A DNA stretch of 64,000 nt from Candidatus Electrothrix communis. Lineage in GTDB: Bacteria; Desulfobacterota; Desulfobulbia; Desulfobulbales; Desulfobulbaceae. The DNA is taken from positions 1,481,572 through 1,545,571 of the forward strand of contig CP130629.1 of NCBI GenBank assembly GCA_030644725.1. Direction: 5' to 3'. Numbering within the stretch: position 1 is the first letter of the stretch; each line of letters opens with the position of its first letter. Shown piece after piece: positions 33,277 to 43,187 of this stretch. The notes beneath the pieces were generated by a model. The model made no database searches. It was not told the origin of the DNA and worked only from the letters and a program-made list of their open reading frames with translations. The position numbers and the translations under genes are program-made.

Positions 33277-35553
33277 TTACCGATAATAGAGACTCGGGCT
33301 TCCCATAGTCTGCATGACTTGATACAAATGACGGCGAAAATCACGCCGATCAGTTATCCCCTGAATATGTCCCCGCTTCAGAGCATTCCTTGCATCATGA
33401 TAATCAGGCGGAATATCAATACCGGTAGTTTCCCGAATAACCCGTGGTCCAGCAAAGCCTATCCTGCTGGAACGAATGGCAAACTGATACGGAGAGCAGC
33501 CCAGGAAGGAGGCCACCGGTCCGGCATAGGAGTTATTATCATAGACCACGATATAAAGACCGCCCGCATCAATGTACTCACGAACCGCCATTGTGCATTT
33601 AGGCATCTGGGCAACGCCCAAGGTACCCTCTTGAATCCGGATACCGCCAGTGGTATGCACATAGGCCAGCAAAGGCCGCTTTTTTCGCCGTGCCCTGTCA
33701 CAGGCCCGGACAAATTTTTCCCCTTCTGCAGACCCCACAGTTCCGTTACGAAAATCAGAGAACAGCATGGTCACGACCAGATTAATATCCTTAACCCGTG
33801 CATCAAAGGTAAGGTTGGCGCTGCCCATACCTGTCCTTGAACGTGCCATTTTCAGGCGTTCATCAAAGCCTTCGTAATTCAGAGGATTGCGGGAAAAAAT
33901 CTCATTATTAAAGATCCGAACAGAACCGGGATCAAAAATATTTTTCAAGTACCATTGATATTCCAATGGAAAATGATAGCCGCAATTTTCACAAACACCG
34001 CAGAACTCACCATAGAGGTCAGGGATCCAGAGATCCTGGCAACCATGCTTTTCCGCGTTGGGACAGGTTACGGTCCGGTCTTCATTGGCCAAAGGGCTGG
34101 TGTAGGTATCTGTTAGCTCTAAGGGGTCAGGAATAATACAGTAATCGCCAGAAGCCTGAGCCGCAATGCTGGGTGATATGGCAATGGCCTGTTTTTTCTC
34201 GTCCTGGGTGAATACTTTATTATAGACCGTAGCAAAAGGAGCAGTGAGGCGGTTAACCAGAGCAGTTCCCTCACCGGAAACCTCTTTAATGGTCTTCTGC
34301 ATCTGTTTATGCTGATTTTTCAGGACATCATAACGAAAAGTATACCAGAGTTTTTCTGAAGCCGAATAAAGGAACTTGAACATGTTTTCCGTCGGGATGT
34401 TGAGCACCCCGAAACTATGCATACTCATCCCTCGGTATTTTTTCGAACGTTCCTTGAGCAGACGTTCTGTTTCTTTGGGACCGAGCCCCCAAGGAATATC
34501 AATCTGCGGTGCCTCGTCCGCGCTCTCCGCCTTTTTCCTCTTCACCTCATAGGAACGAAATCCACGCACGCTCTTGGTCTTGAGGACTACCTCATCAGTG
34601 GCTCGAATAATCTCAGAACGGATTCGGGCAAAAAAGGCAAAATCATCGGTCTTCGCGCCCAGAGGAGGCTCCTGAATAACGCGGTCAATGGTACCGAGAC
34701 GCAGATTATCTGCTGCGGTAATATTCAGCTGACGGGCACAGCGTTCAATCAGCTCTGGGGATACCTTCTGCCCCTCTTTGACCCGACCTTCAATGGCTGC
34801 GGCCCCTTCCGGAGAAATAACCGAGTAATAGCCGTGGGAGAACATGAGTCGAAAATCGCTCAGCCCCACAGCCTCAGCTCCGCCCGATCCCCCCTCCGAA
34901 ATCACAGAGATCATGGGCACCCGCAGTTTGGTCATGGTGTAGAGATTGCGGGCAATCTGCTGGGCCGCTCCGGGATACTCCTCAACCGGATAAGAACCCG
35001 GCGTGAAGATATAAAAATGAATAGGGATACCCTCGGTTTCAGCCACCTCCATATAGCGCATGGCCTTCTCGTTCCCCCAGGGCTTACAGGAACCACCGTT
35101 ACGGAATTCTTCGCCGTGACCGACCTCCTGCCCGATGATCATCACCGGCGAGGTATAGGGCTTCTTCTTGATCCGTCGAACAATATTGGCCTTAGCAACC
35201 ACCAGGGCCGGATCAATATTTGCCTCCCCTTCGCCACCGAGCTCGGTATGTTCCTCATACACGTTTTCCAGAATATCTTTCAGAGAAAAACGTAAAGGGG
35301 AGCGAACAATACGTACCTGCTCCATTGCCGTCAGGCCTTCTTCGCAACGTTCTTCGAGAAAACGAACAGAGTCTTCCAACTTTTCAAGTCGGGCACTGAA
35401 CTCTGCTTTATCCAGATCAAAAACAGCGCTTTTCAGCTGTTCAGCTTTTTCTTGGAATTCAGCGAGATTGCCCCACTCGGAGTTATCCTTTATATGAATC
35501 AGATAACCTATGCGTTGGTCAACCCTCTGAAGCTGTTTAATAAGATCATTCAT
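33277..35553 (-). CDS. Fused acetyl-CoA carboxylase carboxyltransferase, alpha (N) and beta (C) subunits
   Basis: A 758-residue polypeptide carrying both halves of the carboxyltransferase that makes malonyl-CoA for fatty-acid synthesis. The N-terminal AccA part has VISEGGSGGAEAVGLSDFRL and HGYYSVISPEGAAAIEGRVK. The C-terminal AccD part begins with a four-Cys zinc ribbon (about residues 494-525: CPNAEKHGC and CGVCENCGYH) and continues with SRTGMGSANLTFDARVKDIN, LLAYVHTTGGIRIQEGTLGV and SRIGFAGPRVIRETTGIDIP. The order is alpha then beta, so one chain replaces the usual alpha2beta2 assembly. It lies 133 bp after accC on the same strand. The biotin carrier protein gene is not in the window. Confidence 0.9.
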   Translation of the reverse strand: MNDLIKQLQRVDQRIGYLIHIKDNSEWGNLAEFQEKAEQLKSAVFDLDKAEFSARLEKLEDSVRFLEERCEEGLTAMEQVRIVRSPLRFSLKDILENVYEEHTELGGEGEANIDPALVVAKANIVRRIKKKPYTSPVMIIGQEVGHGEEFRNGGSCKPWGNEKAMRYMEVAETEGIPIHFYIFTPGSYPVEEYPGAAQQIARNLYTMTKLRVPMISVISEGGSGGAEAVGLSDFRLMFSHGYYSVISPEGAAAIEGRVKEGQKVSPELIERCARQLNITAADNLRLGTIDRVIQEPPLGAKTDDFAFFARIRSEIIRATDEVVLKTKSVRGFRSYEVKRKKAESADEAPQIDIPWGLGPKETERLLKERSKKYRGMSMHSFGVLNIPTENMFKFLYSASEKLWYTFRYDVLKNQHKQMQKTIKEVSGEGTALVNRLTAPFATVYNKVFTQDEKKQAIAISPSIAAQASGDYCIIPDPLELTDTYTSPLANEDRTVTCPNAEKHGCQDLWIPDLYGEFCGVCENCGYHFPLEYQWYLKNIFDPGSVRIFNNEIFSRNPLNYEGFDERLKMARSRTGMGSANLTFDARVKDINLVVTMLFSDFRNGTVGSAEGEKFVRACDRARRKKRPLLAYVHTTGGIRIQEGTLGVAQMPKCTMAVREYIDAGGLYIVVYDNNSYAGPVASFLGCSPYQFAIRSSRIGFAGPRVIRETTGIDIPPDYHDARNALKRGHIQGITDRRDFRRHLYQVMQTMGSPSLYYR

Positions 35554-35686
35554 TATACATTAAATAATAGGCATACATTTTATATAAAAACAGTCGGCAC
35601 GTACCCGTCATTTCTTACCCGTCATTTTCATCTTATATTATCCGACCCGCCGGGCCGAGACATAGGGGGAGAAATGACAGTGTCCC

Positions 35687-37096
35687 TTAAAAGGTCAGAA
35701 GGCGATCAAGATTTTCACGCAGATAATCAAGATTGGTCAGGATGGCATCACCCGAACTGTTGACCCCTTCAATACGGGAGGCATCAATAAACTGCCGGGC
35801 CCGTTCTTTAGCCTGCTCTACATTGTCGCCCCAAACCAAGGCCAAGGCGAGGTTGGGATCATACTCACTTGGAATGGGATAGGATCGATCCGCTGGCACA
35901 TGACTATAGGTGGCTGACCATTCATACTTGGGCAGGTCGAACCGGGTGATGGTGCCGATCCAGGGGGCAAAATCCCGCTGGGTATTCTCAGCAACTATTC
36001 GCAGCTCTATACTTGCTCCGCGAAAAACCACATCACTCTGCTGATAGCCCATGGATTCCCCAAGGGCAAGACGAATCTGCTCCCGAAGCAAGTTCGGATG
36101 CTTATCATCAAGATAACTGATGCGGGCCGAAACATCGTTCTCCACCTGGATACGGGTATTCACCTCCAGGAGATACGGCTTACCACTACGACTGACGATC
36201 CATTCCCAGGTCCCGACATTATCGTATTGAACATGTTCAGCCAGTTTCAAGGAATACGCAACAACATTATCAAGCACCTCTTCCGCATTAAAATCGTAAT
36301 CAAAACAGGAAGAGTGAAAACCAGGGGCAGCCTCAACCCGCTTCTGCCGCCCAGTAGATTGAATAGTACAGTTACGGGAGCCAAAATGGATGCGTTCATC
36401 GTGACGGGAACAGACCAACTGCACTTCGAGGTGGTTAAAATCACGCAAACGCTGTTCGATCAGCACCCCGCCATCACCGAACTGACGCTTGGCATAATTC
36501 TGCACCTGTCGATAGACACGGCGGAAATGTTCAATCCTGTTAACCTCCTCAATCCCCATGCCGCCTCCGCCAGCTGCCGCCTTAATCAATATGGCTGGCT
36601 GCGGCTCATCCTCTTCCCGTTGCAGATCAAAGAGATGCTGGGCAATTTCCTCGGCTTCCATCTCATTATAGATAGGAGCGGACGTTCCTGGAATAGTAGG
36701 AATGCCCAATTTATTCGCAACCCTCTTGGTATTGATCTTGTCACCAAGATCACGGATAACCTCCCAGCTCGGGCCGATAAACACAAGAGGCCGATCACGG
36801 ATAGTGACCCGACGAGCGAAACGATAATCTTCCGAAAAAAAACCGTATCCAGGATGAATCGCTGTACAGCCGGTATGATCGGCCACAGCCAGGAGATCAT
36901 TAGGATCGGTGTAACTGGCCACCCGCCACGCATTCTGATCAATGCCGTTGAGCCGATTACGCTGCACATGCTCAGATTCACGATCAGCATCAGTATAGAT
37001 AATCGTATATTCAAGGCCGAGATCTTGACAGGCCTCCATAATGCGAATAGCTATCTCGCCCCGATTAGCAATCAGTACTTTGCCTTGCACAAACAC
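35687..37096 (-). CDS. accC: Biotin carboxylase subunit of acetyl-CoA carboxylase
   Basis: ATP-grasp enzyme that carboxylates biotin on the carrier protein. Signatures: VLIANRGEIAIRIMEACQDL at the N terminus, AIHPGYGFFSEDYRFA, the Gly-rich ATP loop ILIKAAAGGGGMGIEEV, EQRLRDFNHLEVQLV, and the catalytic segment YLLEVNTRIQVENDVSA. The 469-residue length is slightly longer than typical AccC (about 450). It is upstream of the fused accAD gene and in the same direction, so the two form an operon for malonyl-CoA synthesis. Because it lacks a carboxyltransferase and carrier domain, acetyl-CoA is favoured over other acyl-CoA carboxylases, though another substrate is not excluded. Confidence 0.88.
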   Translation of the reverse strand: MFVQGKVLIANRGEIAIRIMEACQDLGLEYTIIYTDADRESEHVQRNRLNGIDQNAWRVASYTDPNDLLAVADHTGCTAIHPGYGFFSEDYRFARRVTIRDRPLVFIGPSWEVIRDLGDKINTKRVANKLGIPTIPGTSAPIYNEMEAEEIAQHLFDLQREEDEPQPAILIKAAAGGGGMGIEEVNRIEHFRRVYRQVQNYAKRQFGDGGVLIEQRLRDFNHLEVQLVCSRHDERIHFGSRNCTIQSTGRQKRVEAAPGFHSSCFDYDFNAEEVLDNVVAYSLKLAEHVQYDNVGTWEWIVSRSGKPYLLEVNTRIQVENDVSARISYLDDKHPNLLREQIRLALGESMGYQQSDVVFRGASIELRIVAENTQRDFAPWIGTITRFDLPKYEWSATYSHVPADRSYPIPSEYDPNLALALVWGDNVEQAKERARQFIDASRIEGVNSSGDAILTNLDYLRENLDRLLTF

Positions 37097-37394
37097 CCTC
37101 TTAAAAGTTTATCTGTTTTTGAAAAAAACGAACTCTTCGAAAATGCAATTGCATTCTCTCGTAGAAAAAGGGAAAAGTCCGAGTATACCTCTCTGGCAAT
37201 TTTGTTATTCTACTCCACCTGCAACAAGTTGAAAAGTTGTAAATATGAACTTGCAAAGAGAAAAGAGCAGATATCTCGACCGGAGAAGAGTATAATCACC
37301 GGGTTTCCGACAAATTTCTTGACTTTCCTTGTCTATTTTCTACTGTTAGAATAATGAATCATCATGAATCAACCTTCCTTATGTTAAACAACGA

Positions 37395-38252
37395 ATGAAG
37401 AGCATGGCTGAAAAAGAGGAAGACGGTTGCGGGAGATCCTTTTGGCAGAGCCTGAAATCTCTCACCGGATTGCGAAGATCTCCTGACACAACCCAGGAAT
37501 TAGAACACGAAATCCAGGGCCTGCTGGAAGATGGTGAAGAGCAGGGGCTGATCAGCAGCCATGAAGAGCAGCTGATCAACTCTATTTTTCACTTTCGAGC
37601 CACTATCGCCTCGGAAATCATGACACCCTCAGCCGAAATCATTCGCATTGATGTCAATAGCTCTGTTCAAGAGGCGGTGACATTAATCAATGGGGAGGGA
37701 TATACCCGGATACCGGTATACAACGGCAGTCAGGATAATATTGTTGGAATCCTCCATGCCAAGGATCTGCTCCGCACCTTTAGCGAAGAAAATAACACAG
37801 AGAGGCATTTGGAAAATCATCTGAATCTTCCCATGATTATCTCTGAATCAAAACCGATCACCGAACTGCTCCGGGAATTCCAGGCAAAAAAAAACCATAT
37901 GGCTGTGGTCACCGATGAATTCGGCGGGGTTCGGGGCCTGATCACCCTTGAGGATGTTATTGAGGAAATCGTCGGCGAGATTGACGACGAACACGACCAA
38001 GAAGAACGGGAACTCATGCAGATTGACCAGCAAACCGTTGTTGTGGACGCTAAGATTGACATTGAAGTGGTGGAAAAACATTTTCAATGCAGGCTGCCTG
38101 GTGGCCCGTATGAATCAATAGGCGGACTGATCATCCATCGCCTTGGCCGTATGCCACAAAACGGCGAGACTGTGGACACTCCACCTCTGACATTAACCGT
38201 ACTCGTGGCGAATCCCCGTAAGGTTCGCACAGTAAGAATTCGTAAGGTATGA
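37395..38252 (+). CDS. CorC/YbeX-type CBS-pair protein (hemolysin family)
   Basis: A 285-residue cytosolic protein of the CorC (YbeX) family: an acidic N terminus, a CBS pair (EIMTPSAEIIRIDVNSSVQE then YTRIPVYNGSQDNIVGILHA, and MAVVTDEFGGVRGLITLEDV followed by IEEIVGEIDDEHD), and a C-terminal CorC_HlyC domain (ESIGGLIIHRLGRMPQNGET). Such proteins are linked to magnesium/cobalt homeostasis. It lies 6 bp upstream of lnt; ybeX-lnt adjacency is conserved in many proteobacteria and supports the call. Confidence 0.9.
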   Translation: MKSMAEKEEDGCGRSFWQSLKSLTGLRRSPDTTQELEHEIQGLLEDGEEQGLISSHEEQLINSIFHFRATIASEIMTPSAEIIRIDVNSSVQEAVTLINGEGYTRIPVYNGSQDNIVGILHAKDLLRTFSEENNTERHLENHLNLPMIISESKPITELLREFQAKKNHMAVVTDEFGGVRGLITLEDVIEEIVGEIDDEHDQEERELMQIDQQTVVVDAKIDIEVVEKHFQCRLPGGPYESIGGLIIHRLGRMPQNGETVDTPPLTLTVLVANPRKVRTVRIRKV

Positions 38253-38258
38253 TGTGGT

Positions 38259-39887
38259 ATGAAGATAGCCGCTCCATTGAATATTGAGCCCCTGAGAGGG
38301 TATGGCCCCTATATACGGGCTCTGTTCACCGCTCTCCTGTTAGCTTTAGCAATGCCGGGAATCACAGGATGGTGGCCTCTTGTCTTTGTCGCCCTTATTC
38401 CTTTACTCTCCGCTCTTGGCCGCTTATCCACCAAGCAAACTCTCTGCATGGGGATGGCCTGCGGCCTGCTTTATTATACCAGTCTGTTCTATTGGATAAT
38501 ATCTGTCCTGAAACGCTTTGGCGGGCTCCACCCTGCCCTTTCCGCTCTTGCGCTTCTCGCTCTGGCCATATACATGGCGATATATATCTCCGTGTTCTGC
38601 TTACTGCTCAATCGTTTGCTTGTCAAATCAAGATCAAGAGGACAGGTCGCAGCCCTGATCCTGCTCATTGCTCCTCCTGTCTGGACAGGCCTTGATTTCC
38701 TTCGCGGCTGGCTCTTTACCGGTTTACCCTGGATGGATCTGGGATACACCTTATACGGGCAGCCGTTATTGATCCAGGCAGCAGATCTGGGAGGCCATTA
38801 CCTGATCACCTTTGCTGTCGTCCTGATCAATGCGGTACTTTTTTGGTTAATGGAGAGGGTACGCGCTTCCTTTTCCTCTTCTTCAGACACCTCTGATTAC
38901 CATTTTGGTCACCTGGTTACGGTTCTCCTTCTCCTCTCCTGCCTTGGAGGATATTCGGTCGTACGCTATCAGCAGATCTCCTCTGAAGCAACAGCAGCTG
39001 ACACCGCCTTTGTCAGTGCAGTTCAAGGTAATATTGAACAAAGCAAGAAATGGTCGCCAATACAAAAAGAAAAAACTGTGGAGCGCTACCTTGCTCTCTC
39101 GACTCAAGCCCTCAACGAAGAGGACGGAGAGGAAAAACCGGAACTGGTGGTCTGGCCAGAAACAGCCCTGCCCTTTTATCCAGCACGTGAACCCCTTATG
39201 AACAAGGTTCGTGCCTTTGTTCGAAAAAATGAAATCCAGCTCTTGACCGGTTCTCCCTACTTCACGGTGAATCCGCAGAATCAAAAGCCGGTGGCCTATT
39301 CCAACAGCGCCCTCCTCCTGAATCGTTCAGGCAGATTATCAGCTCGCTATAATAAACAGCATCTTGTTCCCTTTGGAGAATATGTGCCTCTGCGCACCTA
39401 TCTTTGGTTTATAAAGCCGCTGGTTGAACTGATAGGCGACTTCACCCCCGGTGATTCGTTCGAACCCCTGGATGCCGACAGGATTCAGGCCGGAGTTCTT
39501 ATCTGTTTTGAATCAATTTTTCCGGATATCGCACGACAAGAAGCTGTTAATGGGGCCAACCTGCTGGTCAATCTCACAAATGACGCCTGGTATGGCGAAT
39601 CAAGCGCCCCTTATCATTCCTGGGCCATGACCGTGTTTCGGGCTGTGGAAAACAGACGCAGTCTGGTACGAGCAGCAAACACCGGCATCAGCGGTTTTGT
39701 AAGCCCCACAGGAGAAATCCACAAAGAGACCCCCTTATTCAAGGCCCAAGCGATCAACGCGAGGACTCCCCTGCTTACAGGCCAGACCATTTTCATGCAC
39801 GGTGGTTATCGTTTTGGAGTACTATGCCTGGCCCTGATTCCTTTTTTGTTGTATCTATCAGCATTCAAACAACAGAAGAAACAATAA
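38259..39887 (+). CDS. lnt: Apolipoprotein N-acyltransferase Lnt
   Basis: Inner-membrane enzyme that adds the third acyl chain to lipoproteins. Six to eight membrane helices at the N terminus are followed by a periplasmic nitrilase domain with the Glu-Lys-Cys triad: Glu in LVVWPETALPF (about 300), Lys in YNKQHLVPFGEYVP (about 365) and Cys in GVLICFESIFPDIAR (about 415). LVNLTNDAWYGESSAPYHSW is also characteristic. The final C-terminal membrane helix (FGVLCLALIPFLLYLSAF) is present. It is 542 residues long and complete. Confidence 0.95.
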   Translation: MKIAAPLNIEPLRGYGPYIRALFTALLLALAMPGITGWWPLVFVALIPLLSALGRLSTKQTLCMGMACGLLYYTSLFYWIISVLKRFGGLHPALSALALLALAIYMAIYISVFCLLLNRLLVKSRSRGQVAALILLIAPPVWTGLDFLRGWLFTGLPWMDLGYTLYGQPLLIQAADLGGHYLITFAVVLINAVLFWLMERVRASFSSSSDTSDYHFGHLVTVLLLLSCLGGYSVVRYQQISSEATAADTAFVSAVQGNIEQSKKWSPIQKEKTVERYLALSTQALNEEDGEEKPELVVWPETALPFYPAREPLMNKVRAFVRKNEIQLLTGSPYFTVNPQNQKPVAYSNSALLLNRSGRLSARYNKQHLVPFGEYVPLRTYLWFIKPLVELIGDFTPGDSFEPLDADRIQAGVLICFESIFPDIARQEAVNGANLLVNLTNDAWYGESSAPYHSWAMTVFRAVENRRSLVRAANTGISGFVSPTGEIHKETPLFKAQAINARTPLLTGQTIFMHGGYRFGVLCLALIPFLLYLSAFKQQKKQ

Positions 39888-40008
39888 TAATAATAAAATT
39901 ATTAATAAAATTATTAATAAAAAACATAACCGAGCACATGCGTTAATGCGGATCATAAGAAACAATGTACTGAATAATCTGAGGAAGAGTTCAGGGGGAC
40001 TGAGCAAG

Positions 40009-40254
40009 ATGGGCAAGAACAGAAATTATATTGGTGTCAGTCAGGATAAAAACGGAAGCTGGAATTTTACGGTGCGCAAGGCTAACGGCAAAATGAAGAC
40101 CGATGCGGGATACAGCACAGCCAAGGTGGCTGCTCTCATGCGGGACGAATATATTCTCAAGCATAGCCTGGACGAAAAAAGTAATTTTCCAGTCAAACGG
40201 ATGGCTAAAATGCGTAACGATGCCTATGAACAGATGTTCGGTACCTTAAAATAA
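40009..40254 (+). CDS. Small AP2-like DNA-binding-type protein
   Basis: About 81 residues from the ATG at 40009, which follows GGGGGA; an in-frame ATG at 39946 would add 21 residues. The segment NYIGVSQDKNGSWNFTVRKA followed by GYSTAKVAALMRDEYILKHS resembles the three-strand plus helix pattern of AP2-type domains, known from plant transcription factors and from bacterial and phage homing or integrase proteins. There is no other domain. It lies between lnt and prfB with about 100 bp on each side. Assignment rests on pattern only. Confidence 0.5.
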   Translation: MGKNRNYIGVSQDKNGSWNFTVRKANGKMKTDAGYSTAKVAALMRDEYILKHSLDEKSNFPVKRMAKMRNDAYEQMFGTLK

Positions 40255-40353
40255 GGCTTGACCGAGCACCTTCAATTACCGTAAAAATAGCGTAACCAGG
40301 GGTAAAGACCCCTGTTCTACACAAAAAAAGAAGAACAATAAAGGAACACAAGA

Positions 40354-41467
40354 ATGGCTGAACTGAACGAAACTGCGGAAGCAAAACAGAAACTCCGGGA
40401 ACTGAAAGAGAAAATGCTCACCCTGAAGGAGCATCTTTGACTTAGACGGCAAAAAACTCGACATTGAACGGTTGGAATCAGAGTCTCTGGAGCCTAACTT
40501 CTGGAACGATCAGGCCAACGCCAAAAAAGTCCAAAAACAATTGGGCCAATTGCAGGATCTGGTCAAGAATTGGGAGCAGAACTTCCAGGACCTGGAAGAG
40601 GCTGACATGCTCCTGGACATGGCTGTTGAGGAGCAGGACCTAGAGACCCAAAAGGAGGTTGAGGCATCACTGAGCCAATTGCGGAAACGAGTGGACCTGG
40701 TCGAGCTTGAATGCATGTTCGACGGTGAGCATGATGATAGCAATGCCCTGCTCACTATCCATGCCGGAGCAGGTGGTACCGAGGCGCAGGACTGGGTGGG
40801 CATTCTCCTGCGTATGTATCTGCGCTGGGCGGAAACCCATGATTTCCCGACCGACATCCTAGATTATCTGGCCGGTGACGAGGCTGGCACCAAGTCGGTA
40901 ACCGTTCGCATCAAAGGAAAAAATGCCTATGGCTATACCCGGCCCGAGGTCGGCATCCACCGTTTGGTACGGATATCGCCCTTTGATTCTTCCGGGCGAC
41001 GTCATACCTCCTTTGCCTCGGTTATGGTCCTGCCGGAATTAGACGATACTATTGAGATAAATATTGACGAAAAAGACCTGCGGATAGATACCTATCGGGC
41101 CAGCGGCGCCGGGGGCCAGCATGTCAATAAAACCGATTCAGCCATCCGGATCACCCATCTTCCCACAAATATTGTTGTGCAATGCCAGAACGAGCGTTCT
41201 CAGCACCGCAACAAGGATATGGCCATGAAAATGCTTATGGCCCGGCTCTATGAGAAACAGCAGGAAGACCAGGCCAAGGCTAAGGAAAGCCTGCATGGCG
41301 ACAAGAAAGAAATCGCCTGGGGCAGCCAGATCCGCTCCTATGTCCTTCAGCCGTACCGCTTGATCAAAGATCATCGGACAGATCTGGAAGAAGGCAATGT
41401 AGATGCTGTTCTTGATGGACGTCTTGATCCGTTTATCAAGGCCTTTTTGCTGTGGCAACCGAGCTGA
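40354..41467 (+). CDS. prfB: Peptide chain release factor 2 (programmed +1 frameshift)
   Basis: RF2 recognises UAA and UGA and triggers peptide release. The gene is read in two frames: 40354-40437 (28 codons, MAELNETAEAKQKLRELKEK onward), then, skipping T40438, from 40439 to the stop at 41467, giving 370 residues. The codon-recognition motif SPF (about 208, RISPFDSSGRRHTSF) identifies RF2 over RF1, and the catalytic GGQ lies at about 253 (GAGGQHVNKTDSAIRITH). The ATG has AAGGA upstream. In-frame UGA autoregulates synthesis: when RF2 is scarce the ribosome shifts. The end overlaps the start of the Fe-S protein gene by 16 bp. Confidence 0.97.
40426..40441 (+). promoter_or_regulatory. prfB programmed +1 frameshift site
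   Basis: AAGGAG (internal Shine-Dalgarno-like) three bases before CTT TGA C, the canonical RF2 shift site. The ribosome slips from CTT to TTT and continues with GAC. It matches the E. coli layout in element order and spacing. Confidence 0.97.
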
Positions 41468-42696
41468 ATTGTGCCAAATGCGGGGCCTGTGCTGTAGTCT
41501 GTCCGGTTTTTCGGATTGACGGGCGGGAGGTGCTGACTGCCCGGGGCAAGATGCACCTCCTGACCACCGCGCTGGCCGAGCAGCCCTCAGCCACCTTTGA
41601 GGATCTCTTTTCCCGCTGCCTGCTCTGCGGTGCCTGTGAGCAGGCATGTCCCCGTCAGCTGCCTATCACAAATATTATTTCCCAGGCTCGCAGCACCTTC
41701 TCGCCCTTTTATGGGCCGAATGGGCTCAAGAAAGCTGTCGCCTGCACCGCCTTAAGCCACCCCGAACTTTTAGACGGGCTGGTTAAAGCAGGCATCAGTC
41801 TTCATCGCCTCCAGACCCTGCCTGCTCTTTCCGGCCTGCGCCTCAAACTCGGTCTACTGGAAGAAAGAACAGGGCCTTCCCTGCTGAAAAACAACGATAC
41901 ACCATCTCGAAAAGATCTAACAGAACAGCAGCCCGCATCAGCTCTCAGTTATTTTACCGGATGCCTTGCCCGCCACATTCAGCCTTCTATCGCTGAAGCA
42001 ACTCAGACCCTGCTGAGCAAGAGTAATCTGTTGCCCGCTCAGGTTCCAGCTGATCAATATTGCTGCGGCCTCGCCGCCTGGAGTGCAGGCAAAAGGGAAC
42101 AGGCCCGTGAGCTTGCCCGAAAGAATATCCAGGCGTTTTCTGCTCCTGCACTTGCTGATACGCCGATCATCACCTCCTGCGCCTCCTGCTCCTCCCACCT
42201 GCTCGCCTACCCTACCCTGTTTGCCGAGCATGATCCCTGGCATGGCAAGGCATTAGCCTTTGCTGACCGTGTCCGGGAATTCACCTCGTTTTTCGACGCT
42301 AAACTGCCTATCTCGCCGTGTATCGACACCCCAGAACATCCTAACTATCCCAAACAACGAATTTTTTACCATGACCCCTGTCATCTTCGCTTTAAAGACA
42401 AGGGGATGAGCGCCCCCCGCTCTCTCTTGCAAAAAGCAGGTGTGCTTATCCTGGAACCGGAGGAAGGCCCACTCTGCTGCGGACAGGGAGGGCTTTTTCA
42501 TATTGCCTGCCCTGAGCATTCTTTGCAGATATTTCAGCAAAGCAGCAAACAGGTCCTTGCCGGTTCCCCTGACTATGTCACCACTACCTGTTCTGGATGC
42601 CTGATGCAGTATCAGGAAGGGTTGGCTCGACAGGGGCAGCAGGTTAAGGTCGTACACCTGGCTATTCTACTGGCGGATTTTCAGGAGGCAGGGTAA
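41452..42696 (+). CDS. GlcF-like iron-sulfur protein with two CCG domains
   Basis: A 414-residue (Fe-S)-binding protein like the iron-sulfur subunit of glycolate or lactate oxidase (GlcF/LutA-type). Two [4Fe-4S] motifs lie at the N terminus: CAKCGACAVVCP (Cys 7, 10, 13, 17) and CLLCGACEQACP. Two Cys-rich CCG domains follow: YFTGCLARH to YCCGLAAWSAG, and FYHDPCHLRF to LCCGQGG, with TTCSGCLMQYQ near the end. These domains pass electrons to or from a flavin or quinone partner; no dehydrogenase subunit is adjacent, so the substrate is unknown. The GTG start overlaps prfB. Confidence 0.85.
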   Translation: MATELNCAKCGACAVVCPVFRIDGREVLTARGKMHLLTTALAEQPSATFEDLFSRCLLCGACEQACPRQLPITNIISQARSTFSPFYGPNGLKKAVACTALSHPELLDGLVKAGISLHRLQTLPALSGLRLKLGLLEERTGPSLLKNNDTPSRKDLTEQQPASALSYFTGCLARHIQPSIAEATQTLLSKSNLLPAQVPADQYCCGLAAWSAGKREQARELARKNIQAFSAPALADTPIITSCASCSSHLLAYPTLFAEHDPWHGKALAFADRVREFTSFFDAKLPISPCIDTPEHPNYPKQRIFYHDPCHLRFKDKGMSAPRSLLQKAGVLILEPEEGPLCCGQGGLFHIACPEHSLQIFQQSSKQVLAGSPDYVTTTCSGCLMQYQEGLARQGQQVKVVHLAILLADFQEAG

Positions 42697-42719
42697 AAAA
42701 AGGGGGCCTTTAATATTTC

Positions 42720-43187
42720 CTAAGGGGACTCCGTTTTTTTATCCTCAGCTTGTTCATCCCGAGAAAGAGCCATTATAAAACGCTGAGTGGTCGATGCGTT
42801 ACTTTTTTTAACAACCTCAATCGGTTTATCATAAGAGACAAAACCATCAGCAGAAACTCGCAGTTGATGTTCACCAAGGGGAAGTTGCCACTTGGTTAGG
42901 TCCTCATCTTCATTTTCTGCACTCAGACGATCTCTATACACCAACTTATCATCAATATAGAGTTCATAATAATGAGGCTGATTATAGAATCCGGCCTCTT
43001 TGCATTTTTCATCATTGTCGGTTTTAATCTTCTTCGACGCTATGTGGATCTTCGGCGCTATGTGGATAAGTGTAGTCCCCTGGGGACCTTGGGATTCCTG
43101 CTTTTCTTCAGACGGTTGAAGCGGGTTGTCACAGCCAAAACAGGTGAGCAGACAAACCAAAAGAACAGAGATGATGAACAATTTCAT
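42720..43187 (-). CDS. Small lipoprotein with PEGA-like beta domain
   Basis: A 155-residue protein with a lipoprotein signal (MKLFIISVLLVCLLTCFGCD, lipobox Cys 19) after AGGAGGAGTT. The mature part has a basic linker and a short domain reading YYELYIDDKLVYRDRL, then LPLGEHQLRVSADGFVSYDK. The 'G-E-H-x-L-x-V-x-A-x-G-F/Y' pattern is that of PEGA-type surface domains. Function unknown. Confidence 0.65.
   Translation of the reverse strand: MKLFIISVLLVCLLTCFGCDNPLQPSEEKQESQGPQGTTLIHIAPKIHIASKKIKTDNDEKCKEAGFYNQPHYYELYIDDKLVYRDRLSAENEDEDLTKWQLPLGEHQLRVSADGFVSYDKPIEVVKKSNASTTQRFIMALSRDEQAEDKKTESP

Noticed and set aside
34417..35295. A 292-codon plus-strand frame opposite the accAD fusion.
   Set aside because: Antisense to conserved carboxyltransferase sequence and without features of its own.
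36098..37354. A 418-codon plus-strand frame opposite accC.
   Set aside because: The minus strand encodes an intact biotin carboxylase over the same bases; the plus-strand translation has no recognisable features.
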